Positions 39,901-48,704 of a stretch of DNA of 64,000 bases are shown piece by piece. Under the pieces are notes generated by a model. That model was given only the letters and a program-made list of their open reading frames with translations. It did not search any database and was not told the origin of the DNA. A program made the translations under genes and the position numbers. Each line of letters begins with the position of its first letter. Positions within the stretch are counted from its first letter, which is position 1. Source of the stretch: Alligator mississippiensis (lineage: Eukaryota > Chordata > Crocodylia > Alligatoridae); contig NC_081824.1 in assembly GCF_030867095.1 (NCBI RefSeq), forward strand, positions 149,015,433 through 149,079,432, written 5' to 3'.

Positions 39901-42900
39901 TAAACCCACTGTGGTTCAGAACTAAAATTGGAACAGTAAGTCAGGTAAGGAAAGAAGGAAACATTTGTATGAATGAATAATCAACTATCACTGCCTACTT
40001 TTTACAATATAGTCTCTCCCCACTCGAGCCTTAATTATTTGCTGTTATGTTGTGTTCAGAACTAGTCCCAAGCTGCTTGTGTGTGTGTGTGTGTGTGTGT
40101 CCTATAAATGTATGTTGCATAGGTAAGTAGTTTTTGAAAGAGTGTCTGTTGGTGAAACTCCTGTTGTGTGGTGTACTAATTGGAAAGTATGTGATAAGAA
40201 TTTAGAACACAAACAGCTTTGATTTGTTTTCCATGTGAATCTTAGTCATTCATAATGCAAAAAAGAATTTCAAAGATGAACCATTCAGACATGAACAAAG
40301 GAGACATTCAGCTGCTCCTTTAAAGATGAGTTGCCCAAACAGTTTGGTAGTTGTACATTATTTTTACAGAGTCTTCATAATTGGTACAGTAGAACCTGGT
40401 TCAGTCATATCTGTGTGGTTTGCAACCTGCTTAATTCACAGCAGGTTGTTGAATTAAGACTGTTGCTCTCCTGTTTGCTGTAGCTTTTACTTAAATATAA
40501 AGTAAACTGAATGCTTGACTTCATAAATGGGATTTATTTTTGCTTGAGAGTTATTAAGAAAATGCATGTACTGTAAGTAATACCACATTAGCTATGCTTT
40601 TGAATTTATCAGGAACCAATTCTGTTCTCCTGTTCTATTGCTGAAAATATTGCCTATGGTGCAGAGGATCCTTCTGCTGTAACTGCTGAAGAAATCCAGA
40701 GGGTTGCTGAAGTAGCTAATGCTGCTAATTTTATCAGATCCTTTCCAAAAGGATATGACACTGTAGTTGGAGAAAAAGGTGTTTTACTTTCAGGTATAAC
40801 TTTACTTTTTTTAAAATAATAAAAAGACGTGGTAGAACAAAAATGTGAATACATTATTGGTCAGCTTTTGTCTGAGTACTAGTTGCCCATGATACTCAAT
40901 TATTTTTTTCTACCCTGTGTATCCCTGACACACAACTTCTATGATTCACATAGCCTAGTTCTTGTCAGTCTAGACCAGGGGTATCAAACGTGCAGCCCAT
41001 GGAACTATCAGCATGCAGGTCTCTGGACTGGCTCCGTTCACTGCATATGGCATGTGGACCAAATCTGGCACTGTGCGTACTACAAGTAACCGAGGGGGCT
41101 GCCATGGGATATGCACTCCATGTAGTGCTCCGCTGGACTGGCCCTGTGTACTGGCTCCAGCATGGCCCAGTCTAGACTGGCTCTGGGGTTTGCTGTGCAT
41201 GTGGCATATGGTGCTGGCACAAGGTGTGCGTTGCCTATGGTATGTGGGCTGGACCCAGTGTTGCACGGGGTCCAGTGAGTGGGCTGCATGTGATGCCCTG
41301 GACTAATCCCTTGTGCTGCCAGCAGTGCTGGATGCAGCCTGAGTGCTGTAGGCAGCATGTGCCCTATGCCACCCTGCACAATGAGTGCATAGCAGCCCCA
41401 TGCTGCATATGATGTGCGGCTGGACCTGTGGGCACTACAGGTGGCTAGTCCCAGTCTGGCCCATGGGGCCATATGTTTGTCATGCCTAGTGTAGACCTTT
41501 TAGTTGCAATCAAAATCTCTTGTTTTACATTTCACTTGAATAAAACCTCTTTTCCTAGGAGGACAGAAACAACGAATTGCAATTGCTCGAGCTTTGCTTA
41601 AGGTAAGCCAAAGCCCAAGGAGCTCTAATTTTGTTTTAATTTGATTTAAAAAACACGGTGCTGCAGCACAATCGTGTACAAATGTCCTTTACTCTTCCCA
41701 TGTGTCTCTCTCTCTCTGGTTTCAAGCCAGGTTCTCGGCTGTGCTAATTGTAGTTTTCTGGGAACTTTGGTTTTAAAAAAATTATTCTGTAAAGGTTGCT
41801 CTGTGGCTGGGTGGTAGTGAGGAGTCCCTCTTTCTGGTCAAAAACAGAAAGATGTACCTTCCCTTAAGAAGAAGAATAAGGTTAAGTAAGTTTGACCATC
41901 TTCAGAAGGCAGCCTTTCTTCAATAAACCTGTGAATGCTGTTGATTTGGTTGTTCTTGAGAGGAAGGGAACTTTCATTCTAATGGCTATATCTTGGTTTT
42001 ATAATCTTGGTTTTATAATGGCTATGTCTTGGTTTATAATGGCTATGTCTTGGTTATAATCAACATTTTTGCCACTGCAGCAGTCCCATAATGCATTCTA
42101 ATAGCATTTCAGTCTCTCATCTAATTAGGGCTGGGTTTGTTTACATTGTTTTTGGAGATGTTCCCGAGTTTGATGCAACTCAACATGCTTCTAATAAACC
42201 AAGGTGTTGGCCTTGGTTGTGGAGGGACAGTCTGTGGTAGGGGAAGGGAAGGGTGAAGAAGAAGGTATGGTGTTGTCTTAATTATTGATTTTAAAAAAAA
42301 TATCCTGCTAATTCCAACTGTTTGGCCTAGTTCTTAGGAATACATTCTGTGGTCATTCCACAGAGTATTACATCTTTTATATATTTTTCCAATTTTGCAA
42401 TCTTATCTTGAAAGGAGAGGGTAGGTACAGCATGCATTCTAGTCCCCTAGGAAGCTGCTGTTTCCACAGTGCAAGGCAAATGTTGTGTTTGTATGTGCCA
42501 GGAGGGAGCGTGGCTGTACAGGAAGTATAGGTGATTCAGCAGGAAATCCCACGTAATTAATTAGAATGCAAAATTGACAATGCAGCACACTTTTTGAAAT
42601 CTTCAAGGTGAAGACATTAAAGAGACAAATATTTCTTTCTTTTGTTTAACCTTTTTATCGTGGTGATTTCTTGCATCTTATCTGTACTGGTAGAAGGTAG
42701 AATTCAAAAGACATGAATTATTTTGTGTTGGTTCTTTTGAAGTATAGACTTATTTTGGTGTTAGTTCAGACTACATTCAAGCAAATTTATTTGCTTCATC
42801 ATGGGAATTGAAGTTTTAGTCAGCTTAAGTTTAGTTACATATACTGAATGTGTATCTCTTGTATAATGCTGTAATTGAACCAATTTTATTTTGTTCTTCA

Positions 42901-43724
42901 GAATCCCAAAATCCTACTGCTAGATGAAGCAACAAGGTAAGGAAGAAAATAATCATAGAATCATAGAAATTAAGGGCTGGAGGAGACCTTGAAAGATCAT
43001 TGCCCCCTGCTCTGGGTAGGAATACCGCTGAGATCAAATGATTCCAGCAAGATAATGAAGCTTAGCAATGTCTTATGCTTGGAGCAGGCAACTAGGTATT
43101 AGGGTGATCTGATTCCACTTCTCCTACAGATTCTGCATGACCTTTGGTCATTTTTCTCTCCACTAAACATGATATACTTTCCAATCCTTAAGCAGTTAGA
43201 GAGCCTCTGTAAACCACTATGTTAAAGGACAGTCAGTACCTTATGGAACCCCCTGAAAAATTTATAATTTCTTACCATGTTTAGTGACTGTTCAGTATTG
43301 CATAATGTGTGTGTTGTATAGCAGTAGTGGGAACTTTTATAGAAAGTAACCTAGTACAGACCAGGTTGTGATGATTTTAGAGGCAAATGACACTTTTTTT
43401 TTTTTTTTTCCCTTCTGTTTTCTGTGAATTAGTGCTTTGGATGCTGAAAATGAGTATCAAGTGCAGGAAGCTCTAGATCGGTTAATGGAAGGGAGAACAG
43501 TCCTAATTATTGCCCACCGTCTGTCCACCATTCAAAATGCTGATTCTATTGCAGTTCTTGACCAGGGAAGAATTATTGAATGTGGAAAACGCGAGGAACT
43601 TCTTGCAAATCCAGATGGACTTTTCAGGAAACTAATGAAGAAACAAGCTTTCCTTCAGAACAGTGAAACCTTTTCATTAAATTTAAAATCTCAAAAAAGG
43701 AATGCTTTAACAGAATATTTATGA
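12673..43724 (+). CDS. ABCB10: ABCB10, mitochondrial ABC half-transporter (13 coding exons, complete)
   Basis: ABCB10 is a homodimeric half-transporter of the mitochondrial inner membrane, needed for haem synthesis and oxidative-stress protection; it binds mitoferrin-1, and biliverdin export has been proposed. Exons: 12673-12919, 25726-25926, 26678-26880, 28067-28201, 30195-30341, 32353-32488, 34220-34315, 38901-39110, 39865-39944, 40613-40793, 41559-41602, 42902-42936, 43433-43724. All borders are GT/AG and phases agree, giving 668 residues. Order: Arg-rich presequence (1 to about 80), six-helix membrane domain (about 83-375), nucleotide-binding domain (about 390-650) with A-loop Tyr411, Walker [10 protein letters not shown] 437-445, Q485, LSGGQ 544-548, Walker B ILLLD 564-568, Glu569, SALD 572-575 and His600. 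The start sits in a strong context (GCCATGG). Human ABCB10 is 738 residues; the difference lies in the shorter exon 1. The C-terminus after the KLMKKQAF segment is longer than in human. Confidence 0.96.
13793..14021. mobile_element. hAT MITE, no clear target duplication
   Basis: Ends CAGGTGTCAGCAACG and GGGGTTACCTACCCCTG are imperfect inverted repeats, with a second matching pair inside (GGGTGCCAAAAA and TTCTGGCACCC). It is 229 bp, non-coding, in ABCB10 intron 1. Confidence 0.55.
14110..14600 (+). mobile_element. CR1 3' end split by a hAT insertion
   Basis: The left part (GGTCCTGCCTCAGGCAAGGG, then GCTGGACTAGAT) and the right part (GATTAGATGCCCTCTGAAGG, ending TTCTTATGGTTTTATGAT) form one CR1 tail once the hAT element at 14207-14547 is set aside. 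The left limit is approximate. Confidence 0.75.
14207..14547. mobile_element. hAT element inserted in CR1 (family 1, copy A)
   Basis: The 341-bp element starts CAGTGTTTTG and ends GGTTGAGAACCACTG. Target duplication gactagat (14199-14206) / gattagat (14548-14555), 7 of 8. A second copy of the same family is at 51706. The shared text includes GGGTTGCAAACAAA and ACAAATGGGTCCTG. Confidence 0.8.
15033..15514. mobile_element. TIR element, family 2, copy A
   Basis: Starts GGCCACATCCAGACAA; the reverse complement of the end reads GGCTGCATCCAGACAAAC. The interior (GTGTGGCTGGCCAGAGCCAC; GCTGGCCTCAGCCTCCCCTA) matches the copy at 26131-26530. Non-coding, GC-rich; superfamily not settled. Confidence 0.65.
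16182..16205. repeat. Poly-T tract
   Basis: A homopolymer of more than 20 T. Another lies near 16871. Confidence 0.9.
16692..16870. mobile_element. Possible hAT MITE interrupted by (TA)n(CA)n
   Basis: A typical hAT start (CAGTGATTCCTAAAGG) follows atctagac. A TA/CA microsatellite lies at about 16757-16800, and AGAAAAAGGTATCAAAAG may be the decayed other end. No second target copy is found. Confidence 0.35.
17064..17813. mobile_element. hAT non-autonomous element, 750 bp
   Basis: Starts TAGTGGTTCTCAAC (C to T at base 1) and ends GGCTAAGAAGCAGTG. Target duplication ttctagac (17056-17063) / ttctagag (17814-17821), 7 of 8. The open frames inside show no transposase similarity. Confidence 0.8.
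18331..18372. repeat. G run, (GT)n and alternating CG/CA microsatellite
   Basis: GGGGGGGG followed by (GT)n, then GCGCGCACGTGCACGCGTGC, a purine-pyrimidine alternating run that could take a Z-DNA form. Confidence 0.85.
18400..18735. repeat. Imperfect tandem repeats with nested dyads
   Basis: About three diverged ~100-bp units each carry a short dyad: GGAACCCCATGGGGTTTCC, AATCCCCTGCAGGGGATTT, and GGGAACTGCATGGGGTTCCC. Family not recognised. Confidence 0.5.
18740..22270. other. ABCB10 intron 1, unique sequence
   Basis: No exon, RNA gene or bounded repeat is seen over about 3.5 kb. Short open frames (for example 19482-19865) have no recognisable domain and lack plausible splice partners. Confidence 0.5.
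22271..22752. mobile_element. Short derivative of the 3107-6634 element (copy B)
   Basis: The left ~240 bp (ATAAACTGATATAAGTGG; TTTAAGATAAACCTGGATGG; CCCCAGCATCCCAGGATG) matches 3130-3350, and the right ~150 bp (AGATTGAATCGATTCAGCCT) matches the right end of copy A. At 482 bp it looks like an internal-deletion (MITE) form. Confidence 0.7.
22753..25725. other. ABCB10 intron 1, mostly unique
   Basis: No gene is seen. A segment at about 24633-24920 begins CAATGGTGGCCACCTTCTTT, which resembles a hAT end, but the second end is not found. Confidence 0.4.
25726..25926 (+). CDS. ABCB10: ABCB10 exon 2 (TM1-TM2)
   Basis: Begins after TTTCAG and reads [20 protein letters not shown], very close to human. 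It covers the first two membrane helices and ends ...RVYLMQTA. Donor GTAAAA. Confidence 0.97.
26131..26530. mobile_element. TIR element, family 2, copy B
   Basis: Starts GGCCACGTCCAGATGA and ends CACGTCTGGATACATCC; the interior matches copy A (15033-15514). It contains a hairpin (TTTTTGACCCC, 26211-26221, with GGGGTCAAAAA, 26232-26242) and a long G run. In ABCB10 intron 2, ending about 150 bp before exon 3. Confidence 0.65.
26678..26880 (+). CDS. ABCB10: ABCB10 exon 3
   Basis: Starts [20 protein letters not shown] and includes the highly conserved stretch [20 protein letters not shown], the first intracellular loop region that contacts the nucleotide-binding domain. Donor GTATGT. Confidence 0.97.
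26881..28006. other. ABCB10 intron 3, nothing recognised
   Basis: Apart from a C run (about 27323) and an A run (about 27480), no repeat or gene is visible. Confidence 0.5.
28007..28048 (+). repeat. Perfect 21-bp tandem duplication with duplicated branch-point-like motif
   Basis: TGCCAAAATATTAACTCTTG plus one A occurs twice in a row. Each copy has TATTAAC (28015-28021, 28036-28042), close to the branch-point consensus. The second candidate A (28041) lies 26 bases before exon 4. Confidence 0.75.
28067..28201 (+). CDS. ABCB10: ABCB10 exon 4
   Basis: Reads [20 protein letters not shown] and ends QDSLAEATQ; 45 codons, phase 0 at both ends. Covers the TM3-TM4 region. Confidence 0.96.
28488..28859. 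mobile_element. hAT MITE with decayed target duplication
   Basis: Starts CAGGTCTGCCCAACTT; the end reads CCAGTTGGACAGTCCTG. Flanks acctgaga / gcttaagg agree at 4 of 8, and all four differences are transitions. In ABCB10 intron 4. Confidence 0.65.
28860..30194. other. ABCB10 intron 4, nothing recognised
   Basis: No repeat with clear ends or gene is visible; a T run lies near 29889. Confidence 0.45.
30195..30341 (+). CDS. ABCB10: ABCB10 exon 5
   Basis: Reads [19 protein letters not shown] to AGFFGA, 49 codons, phase 0 both ends. This is the second coupling-loop region of the membrane domain. Donor GTAAGT. Confidence 0.97.
30847..31807. mobile_element. Foldback DNA element with long unequal inverted arms
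   Basis: The left end (TAGGGGCCTACCTAGCAGCA) and the reverse complement of the right end (TAGGGACCTAC...) match, and similarity continues inward through GCAGAAGTG, TCCTTTAA, CTCTTTTTG, GATTTGG, CAGCTTTAAA, ACATACC, AGGTAGCAG and CTGGGGCAGATGCA on both arms. The right arm is longer by about 200 bp. Flanks tttatagg / ggtatagg agree at 6 of 8, a likely 8-bp target duplication. No transposase. It sits in ABCB10 intron 5. Confidence 0.7.
32353..32488 (+). CDS. ABCB10: ABCB10 exon 6
   Basis: Reads [20 protein letters not shown] and ends [19 protein letters not shown], the TM5-TM6 region. It ends with one base of the next codon. Confidence 0.97.
32629..32950 (-). mobile_element. CR1 LINE 3' end
   Basis: Minus-strand CR1 tail: + strand text AATCATAGAAAATTAGGGTT, then CAACCCCCTGCTCAAAGCAG and CTCCAAGGATGGAGATTTCA. 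Truncated copy in ABCB10 intron 6, about 140 bp after exon 6. Confidence 0.9.
32951..34219. other. ABCB10 intron 6, nothing recognised
   Basis: AT-rich unique sequence without visible features. Confidence 0.5.
34220..34315 (+). CDS. ABCB10: ABCB10 exon 7
   Basis: Reads [20 protein letters not shown] to KPELPFN, the linker from the last membrane helix to the nucleotide-binding domain. Donor GTGGGT. Confidence 0.96.
34316..36006. other. ABCB10 intron 7, nothing recognised
   Basis: AT-rich sequence with A and T homopolymers (about 34456, 35577); no gene or bounded repeat. Confidence 0.5.
36007..36420 (-). mobile_element. CR1 LINE 3' end
   Basis: Same orientation and subfamily as 32629-32950 (GGGGTTGGAAGGGACCTCAA; CCTGCTCAAAGCAGGACCAT; GATGGAGATTCCACAACC), but longer, reaching into the end of the reverse-transcriptase-coding part (CTTCTCTTCTCCAAACTAAA). 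Confidence 0.92.
36430..37690. other. ABCB10 intron 7, nothing recognised
   Basis: Unique AT-rich sequence without visible features. Confidence 0.45.
37691..37783. mobile_element. hAT fragment, one end only
   Basis: GGCTGGATCTGGCCCACAGA then CTACGTTTGACACCTCTG resembles the end of the 40976-41488 family. The opposite end is not found. Confidence 0.45.
38171..38408. mobile_element. Short TIR element (MITE)
   Basis: Starts GGCGTGTCTACACCTGTG; the reverse complement of the end reads GGGTGCATCTACACAAG. About 238 bp, non-coding, in ABCB10 intron 7. The target duplication is unclear (cagta occurs on both sides with a shift). Confidence 0.55.
38901..39110 (+). CDS. ABCB10: ABCB10 exon 8 (A-loop, Walker A)
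   Basis: Contains [10 protein letters not shown] (A-loop Tyr411) and [20 protein letters not shown] (Walker A). The acceptor is preceded by a long T-rich tract. Confidence 0.98.
39111..39864. other. ABCB10 intron 8, nothing recognised
   Basis: No repeat or gene visible. Confidence 0.5.
39865..39944 (+). CDS. ABCB10: ABCB10 exon 9 (Q-loop)
   Basis: Reads [20 protein letters not shown] and ends KIGTVSQ; the last Gln is the Q-loop residue 485. Confidence 0.96.
40078..40100. repeat. (GT)n microsatellite
   Basis: About 11 GT units in ABCB10 intron 9; the rest of that intron shows nothing. Confidence 0.9.
40613..40793 (+). CDS. ABCB10: ABCB10 exon 10
   Basis: Reads [20 protein letters not shown] to EKGVLLS, the helical subdomain up to the start of the ABC signature motif, which is split by intron 10. 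Confidence 0.97.
40976..41488. mobile_element. hAT non-autonomous element, 513 bp
   Basis: Starts CAGGGGTATCAAACGTGCAG and ends GGGCCATATGTTTGTCATGC before CTA. Target duplication gtctagac (40968-40975) / gtgtagac (41489-41496), 7 of 8. In ABCB10 intron 10, ending 70 bp before exon 11. Confidence 0.8.
41559..41602 (+). CDS. ABCB10: ABCB10 exon 11 (ABC signature)
   Basis: A 44-base exon reading [15 protein letters not shown]; with the end of exon 10 it completes LSGGQ. Donor GTAAGC. Confidence 0.97.
41603..42901. other. ABCB10 intron 11, mostly unique
   Basis: Only the small tandem repeat near 42000 stands out. Confidence 0.45.
41980..42060. repeat. ~22-bp imperfect tandem repeat
   Basis: Three to four copies of ATAATGGCTATGTCTTGGTT-like units with small deletions. 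Confidence 0.75.
42902..42936 (+). CDS. ABCB10: ABCB10 exon 12 (Walker B)
   Basis: A 35-base micro-exon reading [11 protein letters not shown], with the Walker B aspartate and catalytic glutamate. A CR1 tail begins about 16 bases after its end. Confidence 0.97.
42953..43060 (-). mobile_element. CR1 LINE tail next to exon 12
   Basis: ATCATAGAATCATAGAAATT followed by AAGGGCTGGAGGAGACCTTG is the minus-strand CR1 3' end. It begins about 16 bases after exon 12, leaving only a short host sequence beyond the donor GTAAGG. Confidence 0.88.
43433..43724 (+). CDS. ABCB10: ABCB10 exon 13 (D-loop, H-loop, stop)
   Basis: Reads [20 protein letters not shown], then [10 protein letters not shown] (His600), and ends ...NALTEYL before TGA. 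The tail beyond KLMKKQAF is about 18 residues longer than the human end. Confidence 0.97.
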
Positions 43725-44480
43725 AGGTAGTTATAAGAGGTGGAATCTACAAAGAATATAACTTATGTTTCAAGGTATATAAAGTAAGTGCTGCATTTTA
43801 TTCAAAGGGTAAAATTATCCTTTAGGAACTTAGATGTGTTCTTTTTATTCAGAGGTTTTAAATAATTGTATCTTTTTAAATGTCCACAGCACTGAGATTT
43901 GTTTTCAATATATAGACTTTTCTGCTTTGGAATATCTGAACTTGTACACTTTGGGATCTTGGCTGTTTTAATGCACTGTATAGCAATGAACTGTTCTCAA
44001 GCAAGTTCAAGATTTAGTGAATGCAAAACTACACATTCTGGTTACTTCACTACCATCATCTCTTACTTTTTGTACTGATCACTACTTTGGTTTTTAGTGT
44101 CTGAAGCTAAAGAATGTGAGACACCTAGTGGTATCTGAAAACGTACTATTCACGTCTCCTTTTTTTGTAATGCTGCTTCCTTTCTTCCTCTTCCGCCCCA
44201 GCTTTTTCTTCCAAAATAGAACTGGAAATTGAGTTATGATCAGTCTGCAACAACATAAAGAATTATTTATAGACAAAAATTACTTGAAGCTTGGTACGAA
44301 GTACCAGTCCTTAAAACATATGATTTTTACAGTTAAGACAAAGGGAGCTTAATCAATGTGAAAAGTATTTTTAACAGATACAATTCAGAAAAATCCTATC
44401 TTCTATGTTTTGCAAGTCCTCAGGCCACCTTTGTGTAATGAAACTGAATTGGAATAAAGATTGCTGCATTTTTTTTTTTT
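43725..44480 (+). other. ABCB10: ABCB10 3' untranslated region (inferred)
   Basis: AT-rich sequence from the stop codon to the first good polyadenylation signal. No repeat is seen in it. The end is inferred, not shown. Confidence 0.6.
44453..44458 (+). promoter_or_regulatory. ABCB10: Polyadenylation signal AATAAA
   Basis: AATAAA lies about 730 bp after the stop codon, followed by a T-rich tract (about 44469-44488) suited to the downstream element. Later AATAAA copies exist, so other ends are possible. Confidence 0.6.
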
Positions 44481-44489
44481 TTTTTTTTG

Positions 44490-46284
44490 TCACTTTACAA
44501 GGTACACTAAAGAAGCAAGCAAAAATTTCTTCTTACAGGTTGGGTTTTTTGGGGGGGGGTTTTCCTTAAAAATTAGGTTTTGTTGAGTCATGAAAACCCG
44601 TGAGGGCAACCAGGGGATTAGTGAAGTTTTGTGATCTAATTGTGAAGATTAGTGAAGTGAAATTTGGGATCAGTTCCGCAAACCTGAAAGCCAGGCAACT
44701 ATGATAAGAGGGATATGTAGTCGCCATTTAACGTTTTCTTAAATCCCATGACAGCCAAACCCTTGGGCACAAAGATACCTATTTAGTAGTAGTAGTAGTT
44801 TAGTTAATAGGTTTTGCTAAAACAGTACAATAAAATAAAAAATAAAATTGTTATATAATTATAGCATTTATATAGTTTTATAATTTATGATATTTGCTAA
44901 TAGTATACATTAAGATTATCCATTAAAACAGAACGTAGTATATGATGATGATAATAAATAGAAGTAAAAAAGGGGAAGTCTCTCTGATTTCTGGCCCTTA
45001 TTTGTGCAAGTAATGCAAATATACTTAGGGTATAGAAGAAGCTCCAATTTGTTAGAGAAGCCAATTTTTTTTATTTGGTGGCCCAGTATTTAAAATGTTC
45101 CATGAATAGAAAAGTCCATTTTCCTTCTTTAAAAAACCCAAGCAAGACCATAAATAGTGATTTAAGCATCTATCTAATTTTTCCTACAGGAGCATATTCT
45201 GCCCAAATATGGTGCCTGACACCACTTGCCCATGACAAGTGCAAATTTGAATGAATCAGTCTAGTAATGGCTTCCCACTGTTCATAATGTTGTACTGCAG
45301 ATAGGCAGGTTTCTAGGGCATAGGCATGCTTTTTATCAGTCTCAAGAAGGGGAAGTTTGAGAGAGTCTCATTGCATCCATATCTGTCCGTCTGCTGGTAT
45401 CTTTACTACTTATATTGTCTTGTTTTAAATAGTGATTCTCAGTACATTTCCTGGGATGTTTGTCTGGAGGAGAATGTAGATGTTATTATTTAACCAAAGA
45501 ACAAACCAAACAAAGGTGTATTTAGAAAAGTAGAGGCTTCTGAAATGCACTTTAGGTATCTGGTAGGTATAAAAGATCTAATTTTCATCTAATAGTTTAG
45601 AATTCTTAATTGAACTAAGATGCTCACATGAACTAGTGTTCTCCCCCTCTCCATCCTCCCAGCACCCTTGTAGAATTCGGTAGAGATAAAAGCTGTCTTA
45701 AAGTAGTTGGAGAACTAACACTGTCCCCTTCAAGTAAGATGTGAGGACACAAATGTTAGAGAGCTATAGTAAAGCTGGGAAGATGAGGCTTGATGTTCTT
45801 TCTTTCTAAATTAAAGATATTTGAAGAGGGTTTTTTCCTCTCTCTCTATCTGTGCTTTGTGTAGGGGATGAAAATTCACAAGGTCAAATAAGAACTTATG
45901 TATTTTGCAGGTCACCTGAGATCTCTCTGTTCTGGGAAACGTACCTACTGCTAAAACCCACTGTCAGCAAACGGTAGATTTTCATAATTCTCTCAGGCAG
46001 AAATGTTAAAATATTGATGCTTGAATGGGGTACAGCATTTTTGTGCAAGTGTTCATTCCAGGAACATCTTTGGATGTGGACATGAGGAATACAGCAGACA
46101 AGTTGTTGTTGGGTTTTTTTGTTTTGTTTTTGTCAATGGATGTTCAACATCCTTGAATTTCAGAGAGAATTACTGAAAGCCTTAAGTGGCTTATTTTCTA
46201 ATTTAATAATTAAGCCATTGTATGGAACTTAAAAGGAATACTAAAAATATTTCTAGATGTTAATTAATATCTATTAATCTAGGC
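44490..46284. other. Intergenic spacer, nothing recognised
   Basis: AT-rich sequence with a short (TAG)n run near 44788; no gene or bounded repeat. Confidence 0.5.
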
Positions 46285-46519
46285 CAGGGTTTTCAACCTT
46301 TTTTTGGTTGGTGAACCCTGGCAGCCAGTTGGGGGCTGGGGGGTGGGGTCCTGCGCACCCACCTGCGCAGTGGCAAAACCAGAAGTGCCGGTGGCGCGCA
46401 GTGGCAAAACCGGAAGCATCGGCAGCACGGAAACAAAAGCGGCCCACCCCCTGCTTCTCTGGGTCAATGCTGCATACCTCCTGGGACCTTCCCAAGTACC
46501 CCCAGGTTGACAACCCCTG
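46285..46519. mobile_element. hAT MITE with perfect 8-bp target duplication
   Basis: Starts CAGGGTTTTCAACCT and ends AGGTTGACAACCCCTG. The target duplication atctaggc (46277-46284 and 46520-46527) is identical on both sides. 235 bp, CpG-containing, relatively young. Confidence 0.88.
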
Positions 46520-46527
46520 ATCTAGGC

Positions 46528-47460
46528 TTTAGATTTTCTCCTTTCCATTCTTAATTGTAAACAACAGTTGTGCCAAAAGATGGTACCAAATCTATAAGAC
46601 AAAAATGTACCTTAGCAGTACTTTTGAAACTTCAGTGCTACCTACTAATTATTTTCTCTACATACCCCTTTCTCAATGATGGGCTAGACCTGGAAAACCG
46701 TTACTCATATGGATAATTATTCATCAGGGGCTCATCCAGCACTTCATCTATGTTCATAGCTTAAGCAGTCAGGCTAAAGAATTTTTTTTTTTTTTTTGTC
46801 AAGGAAATGAATGTATGAACACTGCTTTTTCACTGGTGGTTGTTTTGTAAACAGACACTTCAGCTTTGATTCAGGAGGCGGCCAGTGGCTCCGTCATGAC
46901 AGGCACAGTAGCAATGTGAGTTTATAGCAGGCCCTTGTTCAGGATGGAACTGAGGGAAGCATTCATGGGGGCAAACCAGAAATGTGATGGACAAGGGAAT
47001 TTTTCAGAAATATCTAATTGATATTTTAGTAAGACTCGGTGGCATTTGAATTCTTATATCCTTTAGGCACACTTGAAAAATGTACTCAGTTGGAAATGAA
47101 CGGTCTATCACAGCACTTATGTTCCACTGCAGGGAGCTGTGCTGGGCACTGTGGATAGCTGCATAACCTACAGACCCTACAACTCGTGTAGGTACTGCTC
47201 TATTTGGGTCTGGCTTACTGCATACATCCAAAATAGATCTATTCTGTACAGATACACCCTTTACTGCAGTTATATACAGTTCTAGCTCTGAGGCTGGTAG
47301 GAAGACTTTAGTTCTTCTATGAAGGAAACTATTAAATATACAGTATGTCTTTAAAAACATGTGAAGTATTGCTCTCTCTGGTTCAAAAGGGAATCTTTTG
47401 AATGGTTACCCATATAAAGACTAATTCTAGTAAATTGTTAATGTATGTCTCTGCCAAACT
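46528..47460. other. Intergenic spacer, nothing recognised
   Basis: No feature apart from a T run near 46782. Confidence 0.45.
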
Positions 47461-47463
47461 TGA

Positions 47464-47590
47464 TAGTGTAAGAGTGATGTTGTAGCCATGATGGTCCAGG
47501 AATTATGCAAAGAGAAAACATGTCTTAGGGTGCTGTCTTTTTATTGGACAGAATAGGACCAACAAAAGATCTTGCCCTAAGACATCCTTG
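47464..47590 (-). mobile_element. Penelope-like tail, diverged subfamily
   Basis: The reverse complement contains TGTCCAATAAAAAGACAGCA and ends TGGACCATCATGGCTACAAC, parallel to the tail of the 9518-9836 insertion (TTAGACCAACATGGCTACAA). Limits approximate. Confidence 0.5.
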
Positions 47591-47599
47591 CCACTGACA

Positions 47600-48700
47600 A
47601 TCTTGATAGACTTGTTTTACCAAGGACCATTTGGTTTCATGCAGCCTTTGAGTCCACTGTAGTATGATGAAGGAAAGGAAACCAAGCAAAAACCAATGTA
47701 ATGGGGGGACAGAACAGTGTATTGCAACTCCTACTGTTAAAATGAACTTGTTTGTTTATATTAACTGACTGTATTTTTTCAGCATTGCTTTCCTGGTTGT
47801 ATTTTTTTTTTAGTAACTTTTTTATTATGGAATAAAATTTTATAAATAACATTTATTGTACCTGTCATCTCATGTTGGAACTGTCCTGTTTTCACAATGT
47901 GATGGGAATTTTTAGAGGTTTGTTTTTTTTTTTTAAAAACACAAGTTTCCTATTCTGCATTTTTGGAATTAATGACCCTAGTGCCTATGTCGTATTCTTC
48001 TTCAGCACCTGAAACTCAATGTGTACTGATCACTGTATGCAGAAAAAGAGGTGTAACTTGTAAATAGTTCTCTTCAGGTCTTTTTTCAAGTGTAAGCACC
48101 TTAAACTCGGGATTCTTTTTAACATGAGCCTCTCCTTTGCCGTCTTCTGATTAGCTCTTTAAGGTACCATAGCGAGAACAAGCTCTTCTAGAAACAGGAA
48201 AGAAAGGATTGTATCATATGGTCCCAAAGCTCACCTCTGCTAAAGCAGACTTATTCCAAAGGCAAAACTTGTTCAGAAATAGTCTCATAGATGCAAGGGG
48301 TACAATTAATCTCTAATAAGGATAATTTAAACAGGATCCATGTGAGAAACTCAGGATGTGAAAATGAAATTTGGTTCAGATCTCCCCTCTGCCTAATACC
48401 ATTTTAAGAAGGGATTTCTGTTAACCCTCCTGCAGAACACCATGGGAGGTTGGGTACCCCTCTTACATGGCATGTTCTTTGTCCCTGGCTTTTCTCTGCA
48501 TTATTATCAGCATCTCTTGTATAGAAGAGAAGTAAATGGGATTTTCCAGTGCAGTTGTGAGCCCCGTTGAGCTTGTAAGCTCTTTGAGGTTGGAATTGCC
48601 ATCTTATTAGAAGTTTTTTAAGAACAATCACAATGGCACCCTAACCTAGTCAAAACCTGTATGTACTACTTTTAATCTTGATGTTTTTATGACTGCCTGG
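47600..48700. other. Intergenic spacer, nothing recognised
   Basis: No gene or bounded repeat; T/A runs near 47800 and 47922. Confidence 0.45.
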
Positions 48701-48704
48701 TGGC

